The notes under the pieces were generated by a model. It made no database searches. It was not told the origin of the DNA and was given only the letters and a program-made list of their open reading frames with translations. Source: Hyphomicrobiales bacterium (GTDB lineage: Bacteria > Pseudomonadota > Alphaproteobacteria > Rhizobiales > Rhizobiaceae). From it: a stretch of DNA of 64,000 bases. Numbering within the stretch: the first letter of the stretch is position 1; each line of letters starts with the position of its first letter. The stretch is from the NCBI GenBank assembly GCA_900472675.1, contig UCJA01000016.1, positions 62,001 to 126,000 of the forward strand. Direction: 5' to 3'. Positions 9,087 to 18,646 of this stretch are shown here, one piece after another. The translations under genes and the position numbers were made by a program.

Positions 9087-10189
9087 CAGGACGACCTTTC
9101 ATATTCGAAGCAGTGATCGGGGCCGTAGGCCTCGCTGCGAACAAGAACGTAGTTGGCCGGCATATCGGAGGGCCGGAGAGGCGATTCAAGTCCGTCCGGG
9201 CCGATTTCGAGCGGTCCTTGCGACAGGATGATGCGGTCCGCCAGTTCTGCCTTCAGGAAGGCTGCCGCGACGGTTGCACCGCCCTCGACAAACAGGGTGG
9301 AGATGCTCCGGCCGCCGAGTTCGTGAAGCAGTCCGGCCAGATCCGGAACGTCGAGAACTTCGACACCCGCCTGCATCAGCGCTTCGCGGCGTGCGTTCCA
9401 TCCTTCGGCATCTGCGCGACATGCATCAGTGCCCGTGCCCTGCACGGACACCGCCAGGACCGGCACTTCGCGGGCCGAGCGCACGAGATTAGAGCCCAGC
9501 GGCAGTTCCAGCCGGCGGTCGAGAACGAGGCGGATGGGCGAGCGCTGCTGCATGGCGCCGATGCGCACCGTCAGCTCCGGGTCGTCGGCGAGAGCCGTGC
9601 CCAGGCCGACCAGGATGGCGTCGCTTTCGGCCCGCAGCACATGCACCTGCGCCCGCGCCAGGGGACCGGTGATCGAGACTTCCTCGCCAGGGCGGCCGAT
9701 CATCCCGTCGATGGAAACGGCAAGCTTCAGAGTCACATGCGGCCGGTGCTTCGTGTTTCGCATCAGGTAGCCGGCAAGCACGCGGCGCCCCTCCTCTGCC
9801 GCAAGGCCCACATCCACAGTGATGCCGGCGTCGCGCAGGATGGACAGGCCCCGGCCCGACACGCGCGGGTCCGGATCGGTCTGGCAGACGACGACGCGGG
9901 CAATGCCGGCCGCAACCAGCGCATTGGCGCAGGGCGGCGTGCGGCCATGGTGGGCGCAGGGTTCAAGCGTGACATAGGCGGTGGCGCCCCGTGCCTCCTC
10001 GCCCGCAATGTCGAGCGCCTGGGTTTCCGCATGGGGGCGTCCGCCGAGCGCTGTGACCGCCGCTCCAACGATCCTGCCGTCCTTGACGATCAGGCAGCCG
10101 ACCGACGGGTTGGATTCGGTCAGGCCGAGATGCCAGAGCGACAGGCGCAGCGCCGCGCCCATGAACCGGAGGTCATCCGTGCTTCCCAA
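9086..10189 (-). CDS. ribD: bifunctional riboflavin deaminase/reductase
   Basis: Performs the deamination and side-chain reduction steps of riboflavin synthesis. Residues 1-145 form the cytidine-deaminase-like domain with the zinc site His53-Ala-Glu55 and Cys78/Cys87 in PCAHHGRTPPC. Residues from about 150 form the reductase domain, opening with RPHVTLKLAVSIDGMIG and containing LFVEGGATVAAAFL. At 367 residues both domains are complete. It lies between nrdR and ribE on one strand, with 4 nt to nrdR. Confidence 0.97.
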   Translation of the reverse strand: MGSTDDLRFMGAALRLSLWHLGLTESNPSVGCLIVKDGRIVGAAVTALGGRPHAETQALDIAGEEARGATAYVTLEPCAHHGRTPPCANALVAAGIARVVVCQTDPDPRVSGRGLSILRDAGITVDVGLAAEEGRRVLAGYLMRNTKHRPHVTLKLAVSIDGMIGRPGEEVSITGPLARAQVHVLRAESDAILVGLGTALADDPELTVRIGAMQQRSPIRLVLDRRLELPLGSNLVRSAREVPVLAVSVQGTGTDACRADAEGWNARREALMQAGVEVLDVPDLAGLLHELGGRSISTLFVEGGATVAAAFLKAELADRIILSQGPLEIGPDGLESPLRPSDMPANYVLVRSEAYGPDHCFEYERSS

Positions 10190-10193
10190 GGCC

Positions 10194-10673
10194 TTAAGAC
10201 TCCACGGTGGAGTCGCGGCCGATCCTTGCGCTGATCTCCGCGATCACCTTTTCGAAATCCTCGGCATGGCTGAAATCGCGATAGACCGAGGCGTAGCGGA
10301 CGAATGCAACGTCATCCAGGCTCTTCAACGATTCCAGCACCTGGAGGCCGATCTGCTCGGAGCTGATCTCGCTTTCGCCGGAGCTTTCGAGACGGCGGAC
10401 GATCCCCGAGACGGCGCGTTCGATGCGGTCGTTGTCGACCGGCCGCTTGCGCAGCGCGATCTGGAAGGAGCGCACCAGCTTGTTGCGATCAAAGGGAACC
10501 TTGCGGCCGGTCTTCTTGGTGACCATGAGCTCGCGCAGCTGCACCCGCTCGAACGTGGTGAAGCGGCCACCGCAATCAGGGCAGATACGCCGCCGGCGGA
10601 TGGAGGTATAATCCTCCGCCGGGCGGGAATCCTTGACCTGCGTGTCTTCCGAACCGCAATAGGGACAGCGCAT
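10194..10673 (-). CDS. nrdR: transcriptional repressor NrdR
   Basis: ATP/dATP-sensing repressor of ribonucleotide reductase genes. The 159-residue protein has the N-terminal zinc ribbon (CPYC at 3-6, CPDC at 31-34), then the ATP-cone domain from about residue 46 (MVTKKTGRKVPFDRNKL) to FVRYASVYRDF. It lies 9 nt downstream of glyA, the conserved glyA-nrdR arrangement in rhizobia. Confidence 0.97.
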   Translation of the reverse strand: MRCPYCGSEDTQVKDSRPAEDYTSIRRRRICPDCGGRFTTFERVQLRELMVTKKTGRKVPFDRNKLVRSFQIALRKRPVDNDRIERAVSGIVRRLESSGESEISSEQIGLQVLESLKSLDDVAFVRYASVYRDFSHAEDFEKVIAEISARIGRDSTVES

Positions 10674-10682
10674 TCCTTGGCC

Positions 10683-11972
<1,290 letters not shown>

Positions 11973-12091
11973 GGCGAGGCTCCTCAGAGAAGGGAAAGCG
12001 ATGTCAGGCGTCTTATCGTCCCCTCGGAGTCAGGGCAATACGCAGAGCGACATTTGCGCGCCCAACTCCACCGGTCAGCCTGCCAAAGTAC

Positions 12092-12118
12092 AAAAAGCCG
12101 CACCCTTTTGGGCACGGC
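12092..12118 (-). terminator. terminator downstream of the L,D-transpeptidase gene
   Basis: On the minus strand a 9-bp stem (arms 12118-12110 and 12105-12097, two G-U pairs, loop AAAA) is followed by five Us. It separates transcription of the transpeptidase gene from glyA. Confidence 0.85.
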
Positions 12119-12152
12119 CTTGTTTCATTGCTAGATTGCCCGAAGGCACCGA

Positions 12153-13487
12153 CTACTGCGGAAGCACGGCGTCCTGATCGATTGCGCCCGGCAGTTTTTC
12201 CATGCCGGCGGTCGTCTGGAGCGCCAGTTCCTGGTCGCCGTCCATCTGGTAGATGTCGTCGCGGAACTGCACCACGCCCTCTTTCGTCGACCAGGCGCTG
12301 ATATAGGCGAAATAGACCGGCACTTCCTGCGAGAGCTTGATCGGCGTGTTGACGCGGGTTGCGATCACGCTTTCGATGCGCTGGCGCGGCCAGTCGGGAT
12401 TTTCACCCAGCAGCCAGACCGCGAGGTCGCGGACGTTCTGGACGCGCACGCAACCCGAGGAGTCGAAGCGCATGAGCTTGTTGAACAGGCCCTGCTCCGG
12501 CGTATCGTGCATGTATTCGTTGTTGGGGTTGTGGAAGTTAATCTTGGTGGACGCCATGGCGTTGTTCTTGCCCGGGTCCTGGCGGAACATCAGGTTCGGG
12601 GCCTTTTCGGCGTTCCAGTCGATCGTTTCCGGCGCCACTTCGCCACCCTTGCCATCCAGAAGGCGGATGTTGTTGCGGGCGAGATAGGTCGGATCCTTGC
12701 GCATCAGAGGCACGATGTCCTTCTGGATGATGGAGCGCGGCGCCGTCCAGTAGGGGTTGAGGATGACCTCGTAGATCTTCGAGTTGATGATGTGCGTCGG
12801 GCGGCTGAGGCGACCAACGATGGCGCTGTGGCGCAGCACGACCTGTCCATCCTGGACCGCCTCGATGTAGGTGGCGGGGATGTTCACCATGACATGGCGA
12901 CGGCCGAGATCGCCCGGGAAGGTCTGCAGGCGGATGAGGTTGGTGTTGAGCTGCTGCAGACGCACGTCGGCCGGCACGTTCAGCGCCTTGATGGTGTATT
13001 CGCCGAGCACGCCATCTGCCGGGAGGCCGTGGCGGGCCTGGAAGCGCTTCACCGCGCCATCGACATAGCTGTCGAAGGCGCTCGAGATGCCCGCTTCACG
13101 CGGCAGGTCGCCGACGATCATCAGGCGCTGGCGAAGAGCCTGGATGGACGGATCCGAGACGCCGAGGCGAAGACGGCCAGGCTGCGCCTGAACCTGCGGC
13201 CAGCCACCGGCGGATGCGATCTGCTGGTACTGCGAAATCGCCATCTGGATGTTGGGAACGGACTGGGGTCCAAGGATCGGGGTGTTGGACATGGTGGTCG
13301 CCGCCGTGCGGGAGACCTGAGCATCGAACTGATCGTCCCAGGTGCCGCGGCCGCGGGCGTTGATCAGGTCGTCGAGGGGAGCCTGCGCAAAGGCCGGAAG
13401 GGCCACAGCCGCCGCACCTGCCGACAAAGCGGACCGCAGGATCGAGCGACGGGAAAGCATTTCAGGTCCAATCTTTTTCGACATCAT
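12153..13487 (-). CDS. L,D-transpeptidase with peptidoglycan-binding domain
   Basis: Probable periplasmic enzyme forming 3-3 cross-links in peptidoglycan or attaching proteins to it. The 444-residue product has an N-terminal export signal with twin arginines (SRRSILRSALSAG), a peptidoglycan-binding-1 domain at about 115-172 (VKRFQARHGLPADGVLG), and a YkuD domain from about 197 with His327 and the catalytic Cys346 in DSSGCVRVQN. It resembles the YcbB/LdtD class. It lies beside ldtR, whose Liberibacter homologue controls a neighbouring transpeptidase, and shares a promoter motif with it. A second ATG follows immediately; the difference is one residue. Confidence 0.93.
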   Translation of the reverse strand: MMSKKIGPEMLSRRSILRSALSAGAAAVALPAFAQAPLDDLINARGRGTWDDQFDAQVSRTAATTMSNTPILGPQSVPNIQMAISQYQQIASAGGWPQVQAQPGRLRLGVSDPSIQALRQRLMIVGDLPREAGISSAFDSYVDGAVKRFQARHGLPADGVLGEYTIKALNVPADVRLQQLNTNLIRLQTFPGDLGRRHVMVNIPATYIEAVQDGQVVLRHSAIVGRLSRPTHIINSKIYEVILNPYWTAPRSIIQKDIVPLMRKDPTYLARNNIRLLDGKGGEVAPETIDWNAEKAPNLMFRQDPGKNNAMASTKINFHNPNNEYMHDTPEQGLFNKLMRFDSSGCVRVQNVRDLAVWLLGENPDWPRQRIESVIATRVNTPIKLSQEVPVYFAYISAWSTKEGVVQFRDDIYQMDGDQELALQTTAGMEKLPGAIDQDAVLPQ

Positions 13488-13530
13488 TCAATCCATCTCA
13501 TCCCGGGCAAAGAGCAAACGCTAAAGGGAT

Positions 13531-13551
13531 CGGTTAAAGAAAGGGCAATGC
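13531..13551 (-). promoter_or_regulatory. candidate promoter/operator of the L,D-transpeptidase gene
   Basis: On the plus strand this reads around GTTAAAGAAAGGGCAA. It matches the ldtR upstream copy at 17 of 21 positions. On the coding strand it supplies TTGCCC followed after 17 nt by TTTAGC, so the shared part would cover a -35 box and spacer, 44 nt before the start codon. Confidence 0.5.
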
Positions 13552-13914
13552 AGCACCACCGGCCCTGGGCAAGCCGAAGCGAGGCAATTTGCGCGCCAGA
13601 TTTCCCGTCAGCTACATCATCTGCCGGTCCCATAGCAATATGGCCGATTCGTGTCGCCATCGACCCCGTCACGAAGGCGTGTTGGGCTGCGCGCCGAAGT
13701 TGTTCAGACGGGAGAATTCCAATGGCTTTAAGGGCTTGGCTCAGGCGCCCCGGGGTGGCCGTGCGGCTAGCCTTGGGTGCGGCGACAACCGGCAGAGGCC
13801 GCTTCGGGCCAACCTTTGGTTCAGTGTTGCGAAACAAGCGCATCTTCCGCACGTGTTTCGCTATCTAATCCACCCGGTTGGTGGTAGCACATTTCCATCA
13901 CAATAGGAATAATC
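13552..13914. other. gap without a convincing gene
   Basis: Open frames occur on both strands. One minus-strand frame (13484-13852, 122 codons) overlaps the transpeptidase start by ATGA, but its product is rich in Ala, Arg and Pro with no family resemblance, and it would contain the proposed transpeptidase promoter. A 48-codon plus frame from 13722 has a fair ribosome site but no recognisable product. I treat the stretch as upstream regulatory DNA. Confidence 0.5.
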
Positions 13915-14151
13915 ATGACCTTAGACGAAACCAACCAAATCATTGTCAACGCGTTCCAAAGTAAGAAATTTGGCGTTTCGCCGACATCCACTCGCGGCGC
14001 TGTACAGAACTACTCGAAGAAGTACGGACTTGAAGGTACCGCGTATACCGAGGCTCTGGCCGCTGCCATTGCACACGGCCTGATCGCGCCTATGGCGGAT
14101 TCGGCGCTGACCATCAGGAATGCCGGCCGGGCCATGCTGCCCTCGCGCTAA
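13915..14151 (+). CDS. small protein of unknown function
   Basis: A 78-residue soluble protein that I do not recognise. Support for coding comes from a good ribosome site (AGGAA, 7 nt before the ATG), a full reading frame and a strong terminator 8 nt after the stop. The product has a lysine/tyrosine-rich middle (NYSKKYGLEG) and a helical AEALAAAI-like segment ending in NAGRAMLPSR, suggestive of a small helical or winged-helix fold, but that is a guess. The first third uses codons (TTA, AGT, GTA, GGA) less GC-rich than its neighbours, a possible sign of transfer. Confidence 0.65.
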   Translation: MTLDETNQIIVNAFQSKKFGVSPTSTRGAVQNYSKKYGLEGTAYTEALAAAIAHGLIAPMADSALTIRNAGRAMLPSR

Positions 14152-14159
14152 CCTTCCCT

Positions 14160-14185
14160 GCAACCGCCACGGCGGTTGCCTTTTA
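14160..14185 (+). terminator. terminator of the 78-residue gene
   Basis: Perfect 9-bp stem (14160-14168 with 14171-14179, a 2-nt AC turn) followed by CTTTTA, directly after the stop codon. The tight turn means the innermost pairs must open to form a loop. Confidence 0.85.
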
Positions 14186-14440
14186 TTGAGACGACGGACG
14201 GTCTTCCTTAAAGACTGCTGGACGCTGTGTCCGAAAACGATGCGTCCCGAAAGCAGCGACCCGTGCCCTCAGCGGCATCGGTCCACGCGCTTTGAGCGCG
14301 GCTGACGCAAGTCCTTCCCCATGAACTGAGACGCCCAACACACGAACAGGCGTAACGGCGTGCGTTTCCGCACTCCGTTACGCCTCTTTGCGCCACCTCA
14401 TGACTGGAGGCAAGTGAAGCAGCGCCGAGCCTTTCGTGGA
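14186..14440. other. non-coding gap with hairpins
   Basis: No gene recognised. It contains a CGCGCT/AGCGCG hairpin (14286-14300) and the long hairpin at 14348-14384. A small RNA is conceivable, but I see no promoter that would decide it. Confidence 0.4.
14348..14384 (-). terminator. long hairpin downstream of ldtR
   Basis: Outer 11-bp arms (14348-14358, 14374-14384) and an inner 5-bp stem closing a 4-nt loop, separated by one mismatch. It begins 57 nt past the ldtR stop. No U-run follows on either strand, so termination is plausible but unproven. Confidence 0.5.
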
Positions 14441-14956
14441 TTAAAGGCGGTAGAGGATCTGGTCGTTCCAGAAGCGGTCGAGGCGCTGCAGCAGCTTGTT
14501 CATCTGTGAGAATTCGGTTTCGCCGATGCCGCCGACCTTTTCGATCGAGCCGATGTGGCGCTCATAGAGCTTGCCGACGGTTTCGGCGATCGCCTGGCCA
14601 TCCGGCGTCAGGCTGATGCGGACCGAGCGGCGGTCGATGCGCGAGCGCTGGTGGTTGATGAGACCGAGGTCGACCAGCTTCTTGACGTTGTAGGATACGT
14701 TGGAGCCGAGGTAGTAACCGCGGGAGCGAAGCTCACCGGCAGTCAGTTCGGAGTTGCCGATGTTGAACAGCAGCAGGGCCTGAACCGCGTTGACGTCGTC
14801 GCGACCCTGGCGGTCGAACTCGTCCTTGATGACGTCCAGGAGCCGGCGGTGGAGGCGTTCCACCAGATGCAGCGATTCCATGTAAAGCGAGCGGATGGTC
14901 TGGTCGGTCGGGTCTGCTACAGCCGCAACCTGCGGCTTGATCTTGGTGTTCAACAT
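14441..14956 (-). CDS. ldtR: MarR-family regulator LdtR
   Basis: Winged-helix repressor/activator of L,D-transpeptidase genes. The 171-residue product has the MarR core: an N-terminal helix LVERLHRRLLDVIKDEF, recognition region ELRSRGYYLGSNVSYNVKKL and wing RSRIDRRSVRISLTPDG. It matches the family described in Liberibacter and Sinorhizobium, where LdtR controls an adjacent transpeptidase gene and stress tolerance. The transpeptidase at 12153-13487 on the same strand fits that pairing. Its upstream gap of about 235 nt is AT-rich and carries the motif shared with the transpeptidase promoter, suggesting autoregulation. Confidence 0.92.
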   Translation of the reverse strand: MLNTKIKPQVAAVADPTDQTIRSLYMESLHLVERLHRRLLDVIKDEFDRQGRDDVNAVQALLLFNIGNSELTAGELRSRGYYLGSNVSYNVKKLVDLGLINHQRSRIDRRSVRISLTPDGQAIAETVGKLYERHIGSIEKVGGIGETEFSQMNKLLQRLDRFWNDQILYRL

Positions 14957-15048
14957 GACTGCCTCACTGTTTTGCTTGGCGGTGTGTTTGTTATTCCCGC
15001 CTTGAGGTAGACACTATGCGAGGCCCCTAAAATTCGACTTAAAACGTT

Positions 15049-15069
15049 CAGTTAACGAAAGGTCAACGC
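15049..15069 (-). promoter_or_regulatory. candidate promoter/operator of ldtR
   Basis: Contains GTTAAC-N5-GTCAAC, an imperfect palindrome. On the coding strand it gives TTGACC followed after 17 nt by TTTAAG, 93 nt before the start codon. It also reads TTGA-N7-TTAAC, one base from the CtrA consensus TTAA-N7-TTAAC. Confidence 0.5.
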
Positions 15070-15191
15070 GCCTGTCACATGCCGCGTCACGGCTCGCAGA
15101 CATTCGAGCGACCAAAATTATATCCTATTTTGCCAATGGGTTAGCGGAAAAAATGGCGTCAATTCCGGCCGTCAAAGCTTTAATTTGAAGG

Positions 15192-15623
15192 TTAATCAAT
15201 TCTTACGCGTTCCGCCTTTCGGCGCTCTTCCATCCATAAAGAGAGCCTGAAAATCAAGTAAAGGCCTGCCACGAGCCCGTGCAGGAGGGGTACGAGCGTG
15301 TTGTGGCCGAAGGTCTGGGGCCAGGCTAGGTACATCAGGATCTGGATCACGGCTGCGATGGTCCACAGTACGGCACCCCAGGACACGGTCAGCCAAAGAC
15401 CGAGCGAGGCCACGGGGAAGAGTACGGCGAGCGAGGCTGCGACCACTTTCCAGGGCAGGTTGAGCAGGTCGAAGCGGGCCATGCCGTGCAATGAATAACC
15501 GACCAGCATTCCCCAGTACTGGAGCCCGAACCACAGGGAGGCAATGGCAATCAACCGCAGGAAGATCACAAAGAGGATCTCCGTCAGGCTTCGGCGCGGC
15601 ACATGGGGTGAATCAGGGTTCAT
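15192..15623 (-). CDS. DUF6163 family membrane protein
   Basis: A 143-residue inner-membrane protein with four predicted hydrophobic helices (roughly residues 15-38, 58-80, 83-102, 108-128) and charged ends. It matches the rhizobial DUF6163 family by overall pattern (LRLIAIASLWFGLQYWGML at the first helix). Function unknown. It is divergent from hemB and convergent with nothing; its stop is 175 nt upstream of the ldtR promoter region. Confidence 0.8.
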   Translation of the reverse strand: MNPDSPHVPRRSLTEILFVIFLRLIAIASLWFGLQYWGMLVGYSLHGMARFDLLNLPWKVVAASLAVLFPVASLGLWLTVSWGAVLWTIAAVIQILMYLAWPQTFGHNTLVPLLHGLVAGLYLIFRLSLWMEERRKAERVRID

Positions 15624-15899
15624 TGCGGTAAACTAGCGGGGCCCCTGCCCCGCCGCCAGTCCCGCGTCCTGCGGGCCGTGCGTCATCCCGGCTTTTCGCC
15701 ATGCTCATTCCAGGGCAGGAGGCGGCCCCGCTTTCTGGACATGGCAGCTTCCCCCAAATGCGACCATCACGCACATTCGCAAGCGGGCGGTCCTATGGTA
15801 GATGGTCGCATCCGATCCCATCCGGGATGCGGCCCGGGCGTTGGCGCCGGCCGCGCCCACCTGCAAGCCCCAAGTCGAAGCACAAGAGTTGATATTTCC
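15624..15899. other. DUF6163-hemB intergenic region
   Basis: A divergent promoter region of 276 nt. An in-frame extension upstream of hemB is open but its sequence is unlike HemB proteins. It contains a GCATCC...GGATGC inverted repeat near 15806-15832. No other feature seen. Confidence 0.4.
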
Positions 15900-16913
15900 A
15901 TGGACAAGACGCACCTGGTCGACGAGATCACCGGACACCGCCGCATGCGGCGCAACCGCAAGGCGGACTGGACGCGGCGCATGGTTCAGGAGAACCGCCT
16001 GACCGTGGACGATCTCATCTGGCCGATCTTCATCGTGCCCGGCACCGGGATCGTCGATCCAATCAAGGCCATGCCGGGCGTCAACCGGATGAGCATCGAT
16101 ATGGCCGTGGAAGCGGTCAAGGAAGCGGCTGATCTCGGCATTCCGGCCATCGCCACCTTCCCGGACATCGAGATGAACCTGCGCGACGAAACAGGATCGC
16201 AGTCGCTGGTGGCCGACAACCTGATCAACCAGGCGACGCGGGCGATCAAGAAGGCCGTGCCGAACATCGGCATCATCACCGATGTGGCGCTCGATCCATT
16301 TACCAGCCATGGCCACGACGGGATCCTGCGCGAAGGGATCATCGTCAACGACGAGACGGTGGACCAGGTGGTGCTGGCCGCCATCATGCAGGCGGATGCC
16401 GGTGCCGACATCATTGCACCTTCGGAAATGATGGACGGCCGGATCGGCGCCATCCGCCGCGGCCTGGACGCGAGCGGCCACCAGGACGTCGGCATCATGT
16501 CCTATGCCACGAAGTTCTCCTCGGGCTTCTATGGCCCCTACCGCGAGGCCATCAACACCAGCGGCCTGCTGAAGGGGGACAAGAACAGCTATTACATCTC
16601 CCCTGCTAATGCGACGGAAGCGCTGCGCGATGCGGCACTCGACGTGGAGGAAGGCGCCGACATGATGATGGTGAAGCCGGGCCTCGCCTATCTCGACATC
16701 TGTTGGCGGCTCAAGGAGGCCTTCGGGCTTCCCACGTTCGCCTATCAGGTGTCCGGGGAATACACACAGATCAAGGCGGCGGCCATGAACGGCTGGATCG
16801 ACGGAGACCGGGTGATGATGGAGACGCTGCTCTGTTTCAAGCGGGCCGGTTGCGACGGCATCCTTACCTATTTCGCGGTGGATGTGGCGCGAAAGCTCGC
16901 CAAGAGTGCATAA
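15900..16913 (+). CDS. hemB: delta-aminolevulinic acid dehydratase (porphobilinogen synthase)
   Basis: Condenses two 5-aminolevulinate molecules to porphobilinogen in tetrapyrrole synthesis. The 337-residue protein has the two active-site lysines, Lys205 in SYATKFSSGFYGPYR and the Schiff-base Lys259 in MMMVKPGLAYLD. The metal-binding loop reads DVALDPFTSHGHDG, with Asp in place of the zinc cysteines, so this is the Mg-type enzyme known from rhizobia. The start MDKTHLVDE was preferred to longer readings because the family begins near here; the ribosome site is weak. Confidence 0.96.
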   Translation: MDKTHLVDEITGHRRMRRNRKADWTRRMVQENRLTVDDLIWPIFIVPGTGIVDPIKAMPGVNRMSIDMAVEAVKEAADLGIPAIATFPDIEMNLRDETGSQSLVADNLINQATRAIKKAVPNIGIITDVALDPFTSHGHDGILREGIIVNDETVDQVVLAAIMQADAGADIIAPSEMMDGRIGAIRRGLDASGHQDVGIMSYATKFSSGFYGPYREAINTSGLLKGDKNSYYISPANATEALRDAALDVEEGADMMMVKPGLAYLDICWRLKEAFGLPTFAYQVSGEYTQIKAAAMNGWIDGDRVMMETLLCFKRAGCDGILTYFAVDVARKLAKSA

Positions 16914-16997
16914 AGTCACGGTGCACGATCGCGGCGCCAGAATCTTGTTGCACGGGCGGGAACTCCCCATATCCTGTCTGAACAGGAGAACGCGACC

Positions 16998-17456
16998 ATG
17001 AGCCTCGACCAGAACCCGACCCTTGCCGCCCCGGACGATTGGCGCGCCTATAGCGGCGTTCTCTCGCGACGGGTATTTGCCTTCCTGATCGATTACCTGA
17101 TCGTGCTGCTGCTCTGCATCCCGGCGGCTGTTGCGGTGTTCTTCCTCGGCGTGCTGACGCTTGGCCTCGGCTTCATGCTGTATCCGGCGCTGTTCGTGAT
17201 CGTTGCACTGCTCTACTTCGGCATGACGCTCGGCGGACCGAACCAGGCCTCGCCCGGCATGCGCGCGATGGGCATCGCACTGATGCGCGTCGACGGACGC
17301 CGGATGGACTTCATGACGGCCATGGTTCACATGGTGCTGTTCTGGGTGATCAACTCGGTGGTAACGCCGCTGATCCTGCTCGCCGGCCTGTTTACCGAGC
17401 GCTCGCGCCTCGTTCACGACATGCTGCTCGGGACGGTGGTGGTGCGGACATCCTGA
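16998..17456 (+). CDS. RDD family membrane protein
   Basis: A 152-residue inner-membrane protein of the RDD family, with the Arg and Asp signature residues in SRRVFAFLIDYLI and three hydrophobic segments. The family includes candidate ion or osmolyte transporters but this member's role is unknown. It follows hemB by 84 nt on the same strand and is followed by a GC-rich hairpin. Confidence 0.87.
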   Translation: MSLDQNPTLAAPDDWRAYSGVLSRRVFAFLIDYLIVLLLCIPAAVAVFFLGVLTLGLGFMLYPALFVIVALLYFGMTLGGPNQASPGMRAMGIALMRVDGRRMDFMTAMVHMVLFWVINSVVTPLILLAGLFTERSRLVHDMLLGTVVVRTS

Positions 17457-17479
17457 CCCGGATTCACCATGAATGACGA

Positions 17480-17501
17480 GCGTCGCGCAGAGACGCGACG
17501 C
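17480..17501 (+). terminator. GC-rich hairpin after the RDD gene
   Basis: Perfect 8-bp stem (17480-17487, 17494-17501) with loop CAGAGA, 23 nt past the stop. It lacks an immediate U-run. A TTGACG hexamer follows at 17506-17511 and may be the -35 box for bpt. Confidence 0.5.
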
Positions 17502-17577
17502 AGAGTTGACGTTTTACGTTTATGGGCCATTCTGTGAACGTTTCCATACATAGGACGGGGCCGGTCTCGGAACCACG

Positions 17578-18357
17578 ATGAACACCCAAGCAACGCCCTC
17601 ACCGCAGTTCTACCTGACGGCCCCGGCGGTGTGTCCGTACCTGCCGGGTGAGTCCGAGCGCAAGGTCTTCACCCATCTGGTAGGGCCGCGCGCGGCGGAG
17701 ATGAACGACCTGCTCACCCAGGGCGGCTTCCGCAGGTCGCAGAACATTGCCTACCGGCCGGCCTGCGAGGCCTGCCGTGCCTGCGTCTCCGTGCGCATCC
17801 TTGCCCATGAGTTCGAGCCGGCCCGTTCCATGAAGCGGGTGATGGCGGCCAACAACGACATCATCTCGACGCTTGGACCTGCTCAGCCTTCGACCGAACA
17901 GTTCTCGCTGTTCCGGCGGTATCTCGACCATCGCCACCAGCGCGGCGGCATGTCGGACATGTCGGCGCTCGATTTCGCGATCATGGTCGAGGACACCCAT
18001 GTCGACACACGGATCGTCGAATACCGGCGGCGCATGCCGGGGTCCGGAATCGGGCAAGGCCCGAAGGGCGAACTGCTCGGCGTCGCGCTGACCGACATGA
18101 TGAGCGATGGCCTGTCGATGGTATATTCCTTCTTCAGCCCTGAGATGGAGAAGCGGTCGCTCGGCACCCACATGATCCTCGACCATATCAGCCGCACGCG
18201 CTCGCTCGGCCTGCCGCACGTCTATCTCGGCTATTGGGTCAAGGGCTCGCCCAAGATGGGCTACAAGACGCGGTTCCAGCCGCAGGAGCACCTGACTGCC
18301 CGCGGGTGGGAGCGTTACAGCCTGGATGAAGAGCCGGAAAACCCGTTCCTGCGGTGA
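17578..18357 (+). CDS. bpt: aspartate/glutamate leucyltransferase
   Basis: Transfers leucine from Leu-tRNA to proteins with N-terminal Asp or Glu, marking them for ClpAP/ClpS degradation by the N-degron pathway. The 259-residue product has the N-terminal cysteine-rich motif ACEACRACVSVRI and the C-terminal acyltransferase half with FFSPEMEKRSLGTHMI and YLGYWVKGSPKMGYK. This is the bacterial Bpt class, full length. Confidence 0.95.
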   Translation: MNTQATPSPQFYLTAPAVCPYLPGESERKVFTHLVGPRAAEMNDLLTQGGFRRSQNIAYRPACEACRACVSVRILAHEFEPARSMKRVMAANNDIISTLGPAQPSTEQFSLFRRYLDHRHQRGGMSDMSALDFAIMVEDTHVDTRIVEYRRRMPGSGIGQGPKGELLGVALTDMMSDGLSMVYSFFSPEMEKRSLGTHMILDHISRTRSLGLPHVYLGYWVKGSPKMGYKTRFQPQEHLTARGWERYSLDEEPENPFLR

Positions 18358-18376
18358 TTGCGACGCGGATGAGGGC

Positions 18377-18399
18377 ATGTTATAATGGCGTTATAACAT
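18377..18399 (+). promoter_or_regulatory. operator/promoter of the AbrB-Doc module
   Basis: Perfect 9-bp inverted repeat ATGTTATAA-N5-TTATAACAT located 26 nt before the antitoxin start. A consensus TATAAT -10 box (18381-18386) lies across its left arm, so a bound antitoxin would block RNA polymerase, as in TA autoregulation. Confidence 0.75.
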
Positions 18400-18424
18400 C
18401 AAGCTTAGATATTAGGGCTGGATC

Positions 18425-18646
18425 ATGAACACTACCATCCGCAAGATCGGCAACTCCGAAGGTATCATCATTCCAAAGGAGGTCCTGGATCGGCTGGGCC
18501 TGAAGGCGGGGGATAGCGTGGAAGTCCGTGAGGAAAACGGACAGATCTCCATCGTCCCGGAACAGGCGGATCTTGCCGAGCAGCTCAAGGCGGCTCGCAT
18601 GGGCATGGAAAAATACCGTGTCGCACTGCGTGAACTCGCAAAGTGA
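18425..18646 (+). CDS. AbrB/MazE-type antitoxin
   Basis: A 73-residue protein with the swapped-hairpin AbrB DNA-binding fold at 1-46 (MNTTIRKIGNSEGIIIPKEV, then LKAGDSVEVREENGQISI) and a C-terminal charged helix likely to bind the toxin. Its stop overlaps the start of the Doc-family gene by 4 nt (GTGA), so the pair is translationally coupled. Expected to neutralise the toxin and repress the operon through the palindrome upstream. Confidence 0.88.
   Translation: MNTTIRKIGNSEGIIIPKEVLDRLGLKAGDSVEVREENGQISIVPEQADLAEQLKAARMGMEKYRVALRELAK

Noticed and set aside
13484..13852. 122-codon minus-strand frame overlapping the transpeptidase start by ATGA
   Set aside because: Low-complexity product, no homology that I recognise, and it would contain the likely transpeptidase promoter.
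15705..17417. 570-codon minus-strand frame opposite hemB and the RDD gene
   Set aside because: Shadow of two secure genes; His/Arg-rich composition without a family match.
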